A DNA stretch of 64,000 nucleotides from positions 89,718 to 153,717 of the forward strand of contig CADCNT010000001.1 in the NCBI GenBank assembly GCA_902802905.1, in the 5' to 3' direction. The position numbers and the translations under genes are program-made. Position 1 is the stretch's first letter; each line of letters begins with the position of its first letter. This DNA comes from an uncultured Erysipelotrichaceae bacterium. GTDB taxonomy: Bacteria > Bacillota_I > Bacilli_A > RFN20 > CAG-826. Below the pieces are notes generated by a model. It did no database searches. It had not been told where the DNA came from and saw only the letters and a list, made by a program, of their open reading frames with translations. This document shows, one piece after another, positions 18,943 through 27,513 of this stretch.

Positions 18943-19751
18943 TGATTATTTTCTACTAGTTTATCTGATTTATCTTCTTTCTTTTTTCTATAACGTCTAA
19001 TCAAATAGAAGACAAGGAATTCGATTCCAAATAATAAGAAGGTAATTGCCGCGAACACACCAAATCTAGCAAATTGGTTACTAGGAATAATTCTTGTAAT
19101 AGCTTCGCCTAAAGTGTCGCCTTGCAAATACATGTAATTCGCTTCTGGGATATAGTAATTCGCTAGCATTGATAATCCAGCAAGGATCAATAAGAAGATT
19201 ATTGGCTTATATATTTTTTTGACGTCATAACGGAAACCCTTAACAAACATCATATAAAATACTGAATAAATAGGAATGATATGCTCAAGCCAGAACTGAT
19301 AATAACGGAAATACCTTGGACCTGAATCTAAAATAACAGCAGGTAAGAATAGTGGAGCAATTCCAAGGGTGAGACAGATAGTTACATCAATGTCGAAAAG
19401 GTGTCTACTTTCTGTTAAAACCATTAAAACCGCAAAGATGCATGTCCATTCGCAAACTTGAATCGGAAGTTTAGTCATCATCGTGTGGAGATCATTTGTT
19501 CCTGGTCCAACATATAGGAGTCTCCAGAAAAAACCGAACTCCGCAAGAAGCATTGTGCATCCAAGAATAAATCTAAATGTTTTTTCATGCTTAGAATTCG
19601 CGATTTTTTCTCTAAAGATATAGGTCAATATAATTCCAGTAATTAAGATCAATATTGGAAGGAAATGCCAAAAAGAAAAATATTGGAAATCTCCCTTTTT
19701 ACCATATCCGAAAAATCCATCGCTAAAAAATTCACTCCAAACTTCTGGCAT
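18939..19751 (-). CDS. TMEM164/YwaF-type integral membrane protein
   Basis: About seven hydrophobic helices with conserved LPIQVCEW (third helix) and an early SFWHFLPILI, matching the YwaF/TIGR02206 family, which is related to eukaryotic TMEM164 acyltransferases. The start at 19751 is chosen because AAGGT lies 7 bases upstream and an earlier in-frame ATG (19781) overlaps the TATAAT -10. It is the first gene of an operon with the ABC ATPase and permease and may act in lipid handling with them. The function in bacteria is not established. Confidence 0.75.
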   Translation of the reverse strand: MPEVWSEFFSDGFFGYGKKGDFQYFSFWHFLPILILITGIILTYIFREKIANSKHEKTFRFILGCTMLLAEFGFFWRLLYVGPGTNDLHTMMTKLPIQVCEWTCIFAVLMVLTESRHLFDIDVTICLTLGIAPLFLPAVILDSGPRYFRYYQFWLEHIIPIYSVFYMMFVKGFRYDVKKIYKPIIFLLILAGLSMLANYYIPEANYMYLQGDTLGEAITRIIPSNQFARFGVFAAITFLLFGIEFLVFYLIRRYRKKKEDKSDKLVENNQ

Positions 19752-19862
19752 ATAATTTACCTTCGTTTTATTAGTTAACATTATAATTTGATAGGCTAGA
19801 AAAATCTATTTGTTTTATAAAACAATTCTCTTCGTTCATGATGTTTTAGGAGCGTTATTTAT

Positions 19863-19973
19863 TATGAAATTTATAAAAAAAGTAAACAAATTGCGGAATT
19901 AGAAAAAGGCGACCCATCCTAGGATGAGATAAAAGAGCAAGAAGAAGAAAAAACAGAAAGCCAAGCATCTTAA
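19863..19973 (+). pseudogene. Remnant of a small gene with in-frame TAG
   Basis: One frame reads YEIYKKSKQIAELEKGDPS, a TAG stop at 19920-19922, then DEIKEQEEEKTESQAS and TAA at 19971. Both halves are hydrophilic and charged like one protein tail, and the stop sits where Glu or Gln would fit. No start codon is obvious in this frame. It looks like a decayed gene end just before a terminator; chance is not excluded. Confidence 0.35.
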
Positions 19974-19980
19974 AAAAATA

Positions 19981-20017
19981 AAAACCCTGTTTCAACTTAA
20001 TGAATCAGGGATTTTTT
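19981..20017. terminator. Hairpin terminator downstream of tRNA-Ser(GGA)
   Basis: CCCTG ... CAGGG flanked by A- and T-runs. It follows the 3' end of the minus-strand tRNA by six bases and also follows the plus-strand gene remnant. Confidence 0.7.
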
Positions 20018-20023
20018 CAATCG

Positions 20024-20114
20024 TGGCGGAGGAACAGGGATTTGAACCCTGGCACCGAGTTACCAGTCTACGAGCTTTCCAAGCCCGCCCCTTCAGCCTC
20101 TTGGGTATTCCTCC
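20024..20114 (-). tRNA. tRNA-Ser (anticodon GGA)
   Basis: 91 bases with a long variable arm typical of serine tRNAs. Acceptor GGAGGAA pairs with TTCCTCC, the discriminator is G and the CCA end is encoded. The anticodon loop carries GGA. The T-arm reads GGTTCAAATCC. Confidence 0.95.
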
Positions 20115-20208
20115 GAATCTTGGCTGTGCGATATGTATTATAAACTAAATAATTCTTAACTGTAAACTTTATTTATCAATAATTTTTAGTAAAATATTAT
20201 TGAAGTAA

Positions 20209-21174
20209 ATGATTACCCTTATTGTTAAAAAAGAAGAATCTGGTCAAACATTAGAAAAATATGTAAAGAAGGCCTTCCCTTTAGCGCCTCTGTCTTTTAT
20301 TTATAAATTATTTAGAAAAAAAGATGTAAAAGTTAACGGACATTGGCAAAACACTAAGTACATTATTTCTGATGGTGACAAGATTACGATTTATGCAGAA
20401 GAAAGTGCGCTTTTAGAATTTAAAAGAAAAGTAATGAATAAATCCTATGAAGATGTCTCTTCTTGGATTGTTTATGAAGATGATAACGTTTTAATTATCA
20501 ATAAACCTAGAGGTGTACTCGTACAAAAAGGTAATTCCGATGATAATGCTTTAGATGCGATGGTGATACTTTATCTAACTAAAAACGGCGAATATGATAT
20601 AGATGAGAATATAGGTTATACTCCTGCACCAGTACATAGATTAGACAGGAATACGGCAGGACTTATTATCTTTGGTAAGAATATCAAAACTCTTAGATAT
20701 CTCGCTAATGTCATTCAAGATAAAAAAATAGTGGAAAAGAAATATTTAACACTAGTTAAAGGTCATGTCGAAAAAGATGGAATAGTGGATTCTCCGCTTT
20801 TAAAAAATACGAAAACTGGTATGGTCTTTATCTCAGAAAAAGGTAAAGAAGCTTTAACGAAGTATTGTGTTAAAGAATATGTGGGTGACTATACTTTATT
20901 GGAAGTGGAACTTTTAACTGGTAGAACTCATCAAATTAGAGTGCATCTTGCAAGTATTGGCCATCCTGTAATTGGCGACTCTAAATATGGTGACTTTGCT
21001 TTAAATAAACAAATAGAAGATGAATACGGATTTAAGAATCAATTCTTAGTGGCGTATTCGCTTAAATTTGGAAAACTAGAAAAACCACTAGAAGAATTAA
21101 GCAATAAATCTTTTAAGATAGATTTACCATTAGAAATGAATGAACTAAAATTGAAGTTAGGAAAGAAGGATTAA
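20209..21174 (+). CDS. RluA-family RNA pseudouridine synthase
   Basis: 321 residues. An N-terminal S4-like RNA-binding segment (KLFRKKDVKVNG) is followed by the synthase domain with the catalytic HRLDRNTAGL motif (Asp isomerises uridine) and GRTHQIRVHLA. Length and layout fit RluC/RluD-type enzymes that modify 23S rRNA; the exact site cannot be read. TATTAT lies 8 bases before the ATG, so the mRNA is probably leaderless. It is followed 3 bases later by the mutase gene, in an operon with gpsA. Confidence 0.92.
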   Translation: MITLIVKKEESGQTLEKYVKKAFPLAPLSFIYKLFRKKDVKVNGHWQNTKYIISDGDKITIYAEESALLEFKRKVMNKSYEDVSSWIVYEDDNVLIINKPRGVLVQKGNSDDNALDAMVILYLTKNGEYDIDENIGYTPAPVHRLDRNTAGLIIFGKNIKTLRYLANVIQDKKIVEKKYLTLVKGHVEKDGIVDSPLLKNTKTGMVFISEKGKEALTKYCVKEYVGDYTLLEVELLTGRTHQIRVHLASIGHPVIGDSKYGDFALNKQIEDEYGFKNQFLVAYSLKFGKLEKPLEELSNKSFKIDLPLEMNELKLKLGKKD

Positions 21175-21176
21175 AG

Positions 21177-22877
21177 ATGAAAACTTTAAAGAATTATCAA
21201 AGATGGTTAAACTCTCCTAAAGTATCTTCTAAAGACAAAGAAATCTTAAAAAAGATGTCACAAGCAGAAATTGATGATGCGTTCTTTAAGGATGTAGAAT
21301 TTGGCACTGCTGGTATGAGAGGGATTTTAGGTCCTGGCACTAATAGATTAAATGAATTCACAGTGAAAAAAGCCACGATCGGTTTTGCTAGATATTTATT
21401 AGAAAAATATCCAAACGTGAAAAAAGATGGAGTGGTGATTTCTCATGATAATCGTCACATGTCTCGTGAATTCACTTTGTTAAGTGCTAAAGTGCTATCT
21501 GAACACGGTATTAAAGCTTATATCTTTGACTCTTTAAGACCAACTCCTGAACTTTCTTACGCTGTAAGATATATGAAAGCTTCTGGCGGTATCATGATTA
21601 CTGCTAGCCATAATCCAAAAGAACATAATGGCTATAAAGTTTACGATGAAACCGGATGTCAACTCGTTCCTGAAAAGATTGAACGTTTAGTAGAAATCAT
21701 TGCTTCTTTACCAAATGAATTAGACGCTGATTATACTCCAGTAGAAAAACCAGCAGAAGTCATTACCTTAGGTAAAGATGTCGATGACACTTATGTTAAG
21801 TTATGCGAAGGCATTACCTTAAATAATGATTTAAATAAAAAAGGATTTAAAATTGTTTTTACTCCAAATCACGGTACCTCTTATGTTAATGCAATGAGAG
21901 TGTATAAAGATTTAGGTTATGAAGTATATCCACTTTTAAAACAATGCACTCCTGACCCAGATTTCTCAGGCACTTTATCTCCTAACCCAGAAGATCAAAG
22001 AAGTTATATTGAACCAATAAAGTACGCTAAAGAATTAGACGCTCAATTAGTGGTGATGACAGATCCTGATGGAGATAGATGTGGTTTAGCGTATCGAGAT
22101 AGAGACGGGGAATATCATACCTTAACCGGTAATCAAAGCGCTGCTATGTTGATGGACTATATCTTCAAAGTGAGAAAAGATAGAGGATTATTACACAGTA
22201 ATGGTGTGATGTATAACACCATCGTGACCTCTTCACTAGGCAAAGAAGTCGCTACTAGCTATGGCATTACCACTGAGCAATTCCTAACTGGATTTAAATT
22301 TATTGGTAATCGTATTGACCACTATGAAAAACTTGGTATCGATAAACCATTTGAATTTGGCTATGAAGAAAGTTATGGCTGCTTAATTGCTCCATTTGCT
22401 AGAGACAAAGACGGCATTCAAGCTATCTTAATGTATTCTGAAATGGCGTTATATTATTATTTACAAGGCAAAAACTTAGGTGATGTTTGGGAAGATCTTG
22501 GAAGACGCTTTGGCTATCACGAAGATAGATGCTTCTCTATTGCTTTTGAAGGCTCTGCTGGCGCCGAAACCATGAATAAGCTCATGAGCGGATTAAGAAA
22601 TAATCCATTCGTGGAACTTGACGGCAAAAAACCATTTAAATTTGATGATTATCAACTCTCAGTTTCTAAAGAAAACGGTAAAGAAGAGAAGATTGATTTA
22701 CCAAAGAGCAATGTTATTAAGATGTATTATGAAGATGGCACCACAATTGGTGTGAGACCAAGTGGTACAGAAGCCAAAGTTAAATTCTATATTGGTGTAG
22801 TTGGTAGCTCCTTGAAGGACGCAGAAAGCAAACCAAAAGTCATCTACGACAAATTAATGGAAATCTTAGGTTTATGA
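21177..22877 (+). CDS. pgcA: Phosphoglucomutase/phosphomannomutase (alpha-D-phosphohexomutase)
   Basis: 566 residues, like Bacillus PgcA. The active-site phosphoserine is in TASHNPKEHNGYK, the Mg-binding loop is DPDGDRCGL, sugar binding is in GYEESYG, and the phosphate-binding loop is RPSGTEAK. It interconverts glucose-6-phosphate and glucose-1-phosphate, feeding UDP-glucose for glycolipids and surface polymers, which fits the glycosyltransferases in this window. It overlaps gpsA by four bases (ATGA). Confidence 0.95.
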   Translation: MKTLKNYQRWLNSPKVSSKDKEILKKMSQAEIDDAFFKDVEFGTAGMRGILGPGTNRLNEFTVKKATIGFARYLLEKYPNVKKDGVVISHDNRHMSREFTLLSAKVLSEHGIKAYIFDSLRPTPELSYAVRYMKASGGIMITASHNPKEHNGYKVYDETGCQLVPEKIERLVEIIASLPNELDADYTPVEKPAEVITLGKDVDDTYVKLCEGITLNNDLNKKGFKIVFTPNHGTSYVNAMRVYKDLGYEVYPLLKQCTPDPDFSGTLSPNPEDQRSYIEPIKYAKELDAQLVVMTDPDGDRCGLAYRDRDGEYHTLTGNQSAAMLMDYIFKVRKDRGLLHSNGVMYNTIVTSSLGKEVATSYGITTEQFLTGFKFIGNRIDHYEKLGIDKPFEFGYEESYGCLIAPFARDKDGIQAILMYSEMALYYYLQGKNLGDVWEDLGRRFGYHEDRCFSIAFEGSAGAETMNKLMSGLRNNPFVELDGKKPFKFDDYQLSVSKENGKEEKIDLPKSNVIKMYYEDGTTIGVRPSGTEAKVKFYIGVVGSSLKDAESKPKVIYDKLMEILGL

Positions 22878-23869
22878 AAAGAGTTGGCATTTTAGGATCA
22901 GGTACTTGGGGTACCGCGATTGCTAATATGTTAGCAATTCATGACCATCAAGTTACCTTATATTCTACATTTTCAAAAGAAACAGCGTCTTATTTAAAAA
23001 CATATAGACATCCACATTTAGAATGTGAATTATCACATAAGATTCACTTTACCGACTATGTAGATGAGGCATGTAAAGATAAAGATATTGTAATTTTTGC
23101 TTCCCCTTCTCCGTATATTAGAGCCTCAGTAGAAAAGGCTAAACCATATTTAAGTAAAGACACGATTTTAGTGACAGTCGCTAAAGGTATTGAGCCAGGC
23201 ACCTTATTCTTTATGAGTGAAATCATCGAAGATGTGATGGGAAAAGGTTATCGCATTGTTGCTTTATCAGGACCAACTCACGCGGAAGAGGTTGCGGTTT
23301 GTCTTCCAACTTTAATCGTTTCTGCTTCTATAGATAAAGAAGCGGCAGAAATTGTGCAAAAAGAATTCTCTAATGAAACTTTAAGAGTGTACACCAACGA
23401 TGATATTAGAGGTGTAGAACTTTGTGGCGCTTTAAAGAATATTGTTGCTCTAGCAGCAGGTATGTCGGAAGGTTTAGGATATGGTGATAACGCCAAAGCT
23501 GCAATTATTACCCGTGGTTTAGTAGAAATCACTAGACTTGGCTTGGCTATGGGGTGTGATGAAAGAACATTCTCAGGTTTAGCAGGAATTGGTGATATCG
23601 TCGTTACCGCGACCAGTTTGCATTCTCGTAACCATAATGCTGGTGTCTTGTTAGGCCAAGGAAAATCTTTAGAAGAAACCTTAGAAGAAATCGGCATGGT
23701 AGTGGAAGGTGTTAATGCTTTAGAGGCCGCTAAACAATTAGAAGTTAAATATAATGTCGAATTACCTATTATCGACGCTGCATATAATATTATTCATGGT
23801 CATCTTAGACCTGGAGATGTTCTGCCAACCTTATTCGGTAGAAAACCGCAATCTGAAACGGAAAAGTAA
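22874..23869 (+). CDS. gpsA: Glycerol-3-phosphate dehydrogenase [NAD(P)+]
   Basis: 331 residues. N-terminal Rossmann motif GILGSGTWGTAIA, then AKGIEPG, SGPTHAEEV and the substrate-site segment ELCGALKNIVALAAG with the catalytic lysine. It reduces dihydroxyacetone phosphate to sn-glycerol-3-phosphate for membrane lipid synthesis. It is the last gene of the RluA/mutase operon and ends before a palindromic terminator shared with trpS. Confidence 0.97.
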   Translation: MKRVGILGSGTWGTAIANMLAIHDHQVTLYSTFSKETASYLKTYRHPHLECELSHKIHFTDYVDEACKDKDIVIFASPSPYIRASVEKAKPYLSKDTILVTVAKGIEPGTLFFMSEIIEDVMGKGYRIVALSGPTHAEEVAVCLPTLIVSASIDKEAAEIVQKEFSNETLRVYTNDDIRGVELCGALKNIVALAAGMSEGLGYGDNAKAAIITRGLVEITRLGLAMGCDERTFSGLAGIGDIVVTATSLHSRNHNAGVLLGQGKSLEETLEEIGMVVEGVNALEAAKQLEVKYNVELPIIDAAYNIIHGHLRPGDVLPTLFGRKPQSETEK

Positions 23870-23872
23870 ATT

Positions 23873-23900
23873 AAAAGACCACTATAGTGGTCTCTTATTT
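23873..23900. terminator. Bidirectional terminator between gpsA and trpS
   Basis: AGACCACTATAGTGGTCT is a perfect 18-base palindrome between A- and T-rich flanks, just after the gpsA stop and before the trpS stop. Confidence 0.75.
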
Positions 23901-24886
23901 TATAAAGCTAATAAGCCAACGGCTTTTTTCACTCTATTTAATGTATTGTTAGCAACTTCACTTGCGCGTTTAGCACCATCGCGAAGTACTTGCTCATAAA
24001 TCTTTGAGTCTTTAATTTCTTGATATTTCTTTTGGAACATTTCCATTTCCGCACAGACAACATCAGCAACGGCTTTTTTGAAATCGCCGTATCTTTTGCC
24101 TTCAAATTCTTTTTCTGCTTCTTCAATGCTGATTTCTTTTAAGCAGGCATAGATGGTTAATAAGTTAGAGATACCTGGCTTATTTTCTACGTCATATTTA
24201 ACTTCGCTTCCAGAATCGGTAACTGCAGACATGATTTTCTTACGGATTGTTGCTAGGTCATCTTTTAAGAAGATATCACCTTTTGGATCACTTTTTGACA
24301 TCTTTTTAGTAGGGTCACTAAGTGACATAATTCTCGCACCAACTTTTCTCATTTCTGGTCGTGGCATTGTTAAGATGTCTCCATAGCGGTGGTTGAATCT
24401 ATTAACTAAATCTCTTGTTAATTCGACGTGTTGCTTTTGGTCATCACCAACTGGAACGATAGAAGCATCATATAAAATGATGTCACTTGCCATTAATACA
24501 GGATAGGCAAATAAACCTAATCCGATAGCAGATTCATTCATTTTGGCAGATTTATCTTTAAACTGTGTCATTCTGCTTAGCTCGCCCATGTATAAATAGT
24601 TTTGCATGATGGCGTTCATCTCTGCATGAGCGGATACAGCGCTTTGTAAGAAAAGTGTAACTTTGTTAGGGTCTAATCCTGCAGCGAGATAAAAACAGGC
24701 TAAATCGATTGAGTTTCCTCTTAAATAATCAGGATCGATTGGTAAAGTTAAAGCATGTAAGTCAGCGATAAAATAGAAACACTCTCCGCGACTTGTCTCT
24801 TTGTGGAGGTTTTTTAAAACTCCGATATAGTTGCCTAGTGTTAATTGTCCAGTAGGCTTAATTCCTGTTAATATTCTTTCTGCCAT
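23900..24886 (-). CDS. trpS: Tryptophanyl-tRNA synthetase
   Basis: 328 residues. The HIGH-type signature appears as TGQLTLGNYIG and the KMSKS loop as KKMSKSDPKG. It charges tRNA-Trp with tryptophan. Length and motif order match bacterial TrpRS. GAGGATTA precedes the ATG. A perfect inverted repeat lies in the leader or promoter (see 24901-24927), but no T-box anatomy is visible. Confidence 0.97.
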   Translation of the reverse strand: MAERILTGIKPTGQLTLGNYIGVLKNLHKETSRGECFYFIADLHALTLPIDPDYLRGNSIDLACFYLAAGLDPNKVTLFLQSAVSAHAEMNAIMQNYLYMGELSRMTQFKDKSAKMNESAIGLGLFAYPVLMASDIILYDASIVPVGDDQKQHVELTRDLVNRFNHRYGDILTMPRPEMRKVGARIMSLSDPTKKMSKSDPKGDIFLKDDLATIRKKIMSAVTDSGSEVKYDVENKPGISNLLTIYACLKEISIEEAEKEFEGKRYGDFKKAVADVVCAEMEMFQKKYQEIKDSKIYEQVLRDGAKRASEVANNTLNRVKKAVGLLAL

Positions 24887-24900
24887 AACTAATCCTCTCG

Positions 24901-24927
24901 ATATAGTTTAATCAAATTGAACTATAT
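24901..24927 (-). promoter_or_regulatory. Inverted repeat in trpS upstream region
   Basis: ATATAGTT and AACTATAT are perfect 8-base arms around an 11-base spacer, 15-41 bases before the trpS ATG. It could be an operator or a leader hairpin. There is no T-run and no T-box motif. Confidence 0.4.
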
Positions 24928-24980
24928 TTTCCATATTAAAAAATAGAATATTTGTAGTATGATATTTGCAGGTAAAAACA

Positions 24981-25406
24981 ATGATTAAGATTTATACCTC
25001 TCCAAGTTGTAGCTCATGCCGTAAGGCTAAAGAATTTTTCAAGAATGAAGAAATTCCTTTTCAAGAAAAAAATATTTTGGTCACGGATTTAAGCGAAGAA
25101 GAGCTTAGAGACATCTTAGAGAAAAGTGAAAATGGCACTGATGATATCATCTCTACTAGAAGTAAGATTATCAAAGAACAAAATGTTGATCTTGAAAACA
25201 TGACCATCAGTCAACTCATTGAATTTATTAGAAACAATCCTACAGTTTTAAAACGACCAATAATGGTGGATGATAGAAAGATTCAAGTAGGTTATAATCC
25301 TGAAGAGATTAGAGTTTTCATTCCACATGAAAAAAGGATGGCTCAATGGTCTTGTAAGAAGACGGAATGTCCAACCTATAATTCTTGCGAAGAAAGCAAT
25401 AGTTAA
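24981..25406 (+). CDS. spx: Spx/ArsC-family redox regulator
   Basis: 141 residues with thioredoxin-like fold motifs: IYTSPSCSSCRKAKEFF (redox CxxC at 10-13) and an ArsC-type RPIMVDDRKIQVGYN C-terminal part. Spx binds the RNA polymerase alpha subunit and reprograms transcription under disulfide stress. An additional cysteine-containing tail (WSCKKTECPTYNSC) resembles that seen in some lactic-acid-bacterial and mollicute Spx proteins and may bind metal. The ATG at 24981 is chosen over an in-frame TTG because a CAGGT site precedes it. It is convergent with the CYTH gene, overlapping by four bases. Confidence 0.9.
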   Translation: MIKIYTSPSCSSCRKAKEFFKNEEIPFQEKNILVTDLSEEELRDILEKSENGTDDIISTRSKIIKEQNVDLENMTISQLIEFIRNNPTVLKRPIMVDDRKIQVGYNPEEIRVFIPHEKRMAQWSCKKTECPTYNSCEESNS

Positions 25407-25996
25407 AGATTTTTAATAGCGCGTTTTGCTTTATTGATATAGTTAGTTCGATACTCGATTCCAAATGAGTCGAGTATTTCTTTTAATATGCGTTTTGCTT
25501 CGTTTTCACTACTGGATTCCACCTCAATGTTATAATCCACTTTATTTCGATAATAGTTTTTATCAAGCACAAATAGATAGTTTTTAAATGGAATTTCAAT
25601 ACGTTCAGTTTTTAAAGTGGTGATGTATTTAATATCTCTTAATCTAACCGCACTATCTAGCAACATGCCTCTAATTGGTTGATTGGGAATTCTTCCATTT
25701 TCGTATAAATCTTTTTCCTGCTCAGGGGTTAAATTATGGTTAATTTCAATGCATACATCTGAGCGTTGAATTTTTAGTGTTAATTCTTTTTTATCTTCGT
25801 TAATTTTTCTAACTCGAAGCACCATGTGGTGATCAGTAATATAAAAATCTGGTGTATCAAAATAAGCATTCTCATTTACTAAAAACACTGCGTTATTATG
25901 TTTCTTCAGATATTCATCTTTAATCAATAAATATTCTTGCTCGGTTAGCATTGCTCGAGCTTCATATTCAAGATTTACATTGTCGATTACACCCAT
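25403..25996 (-). CDS. CYTH-domain protein (triphosphate tunnel fold, YjbK-like)
   Basis: 197 residues. The N-terminal strand EYEARA corresponds to the family ExExK signature, here with Arg in place of Lys. YFDTPDF, LRVRK and LTLKI strands follow, forming the tunnel of acidic and basic residues that binds triphosphates. Bacillus YjbK-type proteins are predicted polyphosphatases or adenylate cyclase-like. CATAAT lies 6 bases before the ATG (a leaderless candidate), divergent from nadK. The substrate is unknown. Confidence 0.85.
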   Translation of the reverse strand: MGVIDNVNLEYEARAMLTEQEYLLIKDEYLKKHNNAVFLVNENAYFDTPDFYITDHHMVLRVRKINEDKKELTLKIQRSDVCIEINHNLTPEQEKDLYENGRIPNQPIRGMLLDSAVRLRDIKYITTLKTERIEIPFKNYLFVLDKNYYRNKVDYNIEVESSSENEAKRILKEILDSFGIEYRTNYINKAKRAIKNL

Positions 25997-26009
25997 ATAA
26001 TAATTATGC

Positions 26010-26015
26010 TATAAT
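26010..26015 (+). promoter_or_regulatory. -10 box of nadK
   Basis: A perfect TATAAT 23 bases before the chosen nadK ATG, overlapping on the opposite strand with the divergent CYTH promoter region. Confidence 0.6.
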
Positions 26016-26038
26016 ACAAAAACGAGTTGAATCAATTT

Positions 26039-26815
26039 ATGAAAATTGCCTTAGTATTCAAAAGCGAAAAAGTTGATGAAAAATTTGTCTCTAACATTAA
26101 AGAGCAAATTGTTTCTCGCGGTCATCAAATAGTGGACGCTAATCCGGAAGTGGTTATTTTTATTGGTGGTGATGGCACTTTTTTAAAGGCTGTTCATCAA
26201 TTTGTTGATAATCTTAATAACGTCAAATTTATCGGTTTATGTACTGGACACTTAGGATTTTTCTTTGATTACGCTCAAAATGATATTGAATTACTCTTAC
26301 AAGATTTAGAAAAGCAAAACTACAAAGCTGTTGATCTTCATCTTTTAAAAGCACAAGTTGGCAAGCAAGAATTCTACGCCGTTAATGAAATTAGAATTGA
26401 ATCTCCATTCCATTCATTAATTAGCGAAGTTTATGTAAATGATGAATATTTGGAAACCTTTAGAGGAAACGGATTAGTTGTTTGCTCCTCTATCGGCAGT
26501 ACCGCCTATAATAAATCTCTTTCTGGAGCAGTGGTTAGCCCAACTGTGGAAACTTTACAATTATCAGAAATCGCTCCAATTAATAATGTGATTTATAGTT
26601 CGCTTCACTCATCTCTTGTCTTAGACAAGAATTCTAAGATCACTTTAAAAACCAAGACAGATAACATCCTTATTGGTTATGACCAATTAGTGAGTGATTC
26701 TCACCCTGCTTGCAGTGTGGAATTCTCCTTGTCTGACAAAAAAGTATCTTTGCTTTTTAAGAGTGATTATTCATACATTAAGTTATTAAATAGTAAGTTC
26801 ATTGGTAAAAAATAA
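26039..26815 (+). CDS. nadK: NAD kinase
   Basis: 258 residues. The diagnostic IGGDGTFLKA loop (catalytic Asp) and a GSTAYNKSLSGA motif for NAD binding are present. It phosphorylates NAD to NADP with ATP or polyphosphate. The ATG at 26039 is preferred over an in-frame TTG at 26027. It overlaps a 45-residue membrane-protein gene by one base (TAATG), so the two are coupled. Confidence 0.95.
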   Translation: MKIALVFKSEKVDEKFVSNIKEQIVSRGHQIVDANPEVVIFIGGDGTFLKAVHQFVDNLNNVKFIGLCTGHLGFFFDYAQNDIELLLQDLEKQNYKAVDLHLLKAQVGKQEFYAVNEIRIESPFHSLISEVYVNDEYLETFRGNGLVVCSSIGSTAYNKSLSGAVVSPTVETLQLSEIAPINNVIYSSLHSSLVLDKNSKITLKTKTDNILIGYDQLVSDSHPACSVEFSLSDKKVSLLFKSDYSYIKLLNSKFIGKK

Positions 26816-26952
26816 TGATATTAGTTACATTCAAAGATGAAGTTAATGCATTTTTAAAATCTGGTGCATTTTATATCGCTCTTGCTTTAGCGATACTAAT
26901 TGTGGCTGGTATAATATTCCTGCTCGTCTTCAATCATAAAAAAAAGAAGTAA
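26815..26952 (+). CDS. Small single-pass membrane protein, 45 residues
   Basis: The ATG overlaps the nadK stop by one base (TAATG). The product has a short polar N-terminus, one hydrophobic helix (about 19-40, AFYIALALAILIVAGIIFLL) and a basic tail of one His and four Lys. The helix and positive tail make it a likely real membrane peptide with its C-terminus in the cytoplasm. The stop codon lies in the shared terminator stem. The function is unknown. Confidence 0.6.
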   Translation: MILVTFKDEVNAFLKSGAFYIALALAILIVAGIIFLLVFNHKKKK

Positions 26953-26971
26953 TCAATTGATTACTTTTTTT
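26947..26971. terminator. Bidirectional terminator overlapping both stop codons
   Basis: AAGTAATCAATTGATTACTT is a perfect 20-base palindrome followed by T-runs. It contains the TAA of the 45-residue gene and the stop of maf on the other strand. Confidence 0.8.
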
Positions 26972-27513
26972 ATCGCTTCTTTGATTTCTTTAACTGGGAA
27001 GCCAATGACATTATCAATGCTTCCCGTGACTTTAAACACTAGTGGAAACCCTCCATTATCTTGGATTCCATACGCTCCAGCTTTATCTAAAACAGTATGA
27101 GTGGATATATAAGAGTCAATAACAGTGTCATCATAATTATTGAACTGAACTTGTGATTCGACATAATCAACAATCTCTTTATCTAAATATTTAATCCTAA
27201 ACCCAGTATAGACGTAGTGTGTTCTGCCTGATAATTTCCTTAACATATTTTTAGCATCTTCTATGTCTTTTGGCTTTCCAATGATTTCGTTATTAAGAAC
27301 CACAATTGTGTCAGCGGAAATAATTAAGTCGTTAGGATAAAATGGGTCAACAGCTTCACCTTTTCTTCGAGCAATATCTTTTACCGCTTCGATTGGTGAT
27401 AAAGCATAAGAAGATGATTCATCGATGTCTTCGGTGGCAATCTCAAAATCTGATGAGATAAATTTCATCAATTGTTTTCTTCTTGGGGATTTAGACGCTA
27501 AAATGTATTTCAT
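26953..27513 (-). CDS. maf: Maf-family nucleotide pyrophosphatase
   Basis: 186 residues. The N-terminal ASKSPRRKQLM motif binds nucleotide phosphates, and SADTIVVL and GKPKD are conserved Maf motifs. It hydrolyses dTTP/UTP or modified nucleotides and is linked to septum formation in Bacillus. It starts one base overlapping the RNase J stop, so it is the second gene of that operon. Confidence 0.95.
   Translation of the reverse strand: MKYILASKSPRRKQLMKFISSDFEIATEDIDESSSYALSPIEAVKDIARRKGEAVDPFYPNDLIISADTIVVLNNEIIGKPKDIEDAKNMLRKLSGRTHYVYTGFRIKYLDKEIVDYVESQVQFNNYDDTVIDSYISTHTVLDKAGAYGIQDNGGFPLVFKVTGSIDNVIGFPVKEIKEAIKKVIN

Noticed and set aside
24887..24980. T-box leader for trpS
   Set aside because: The region is under 100 bases and lacks the T-box core sequence and terminator/antiterminator stems; only a simple inverted repeat is present.
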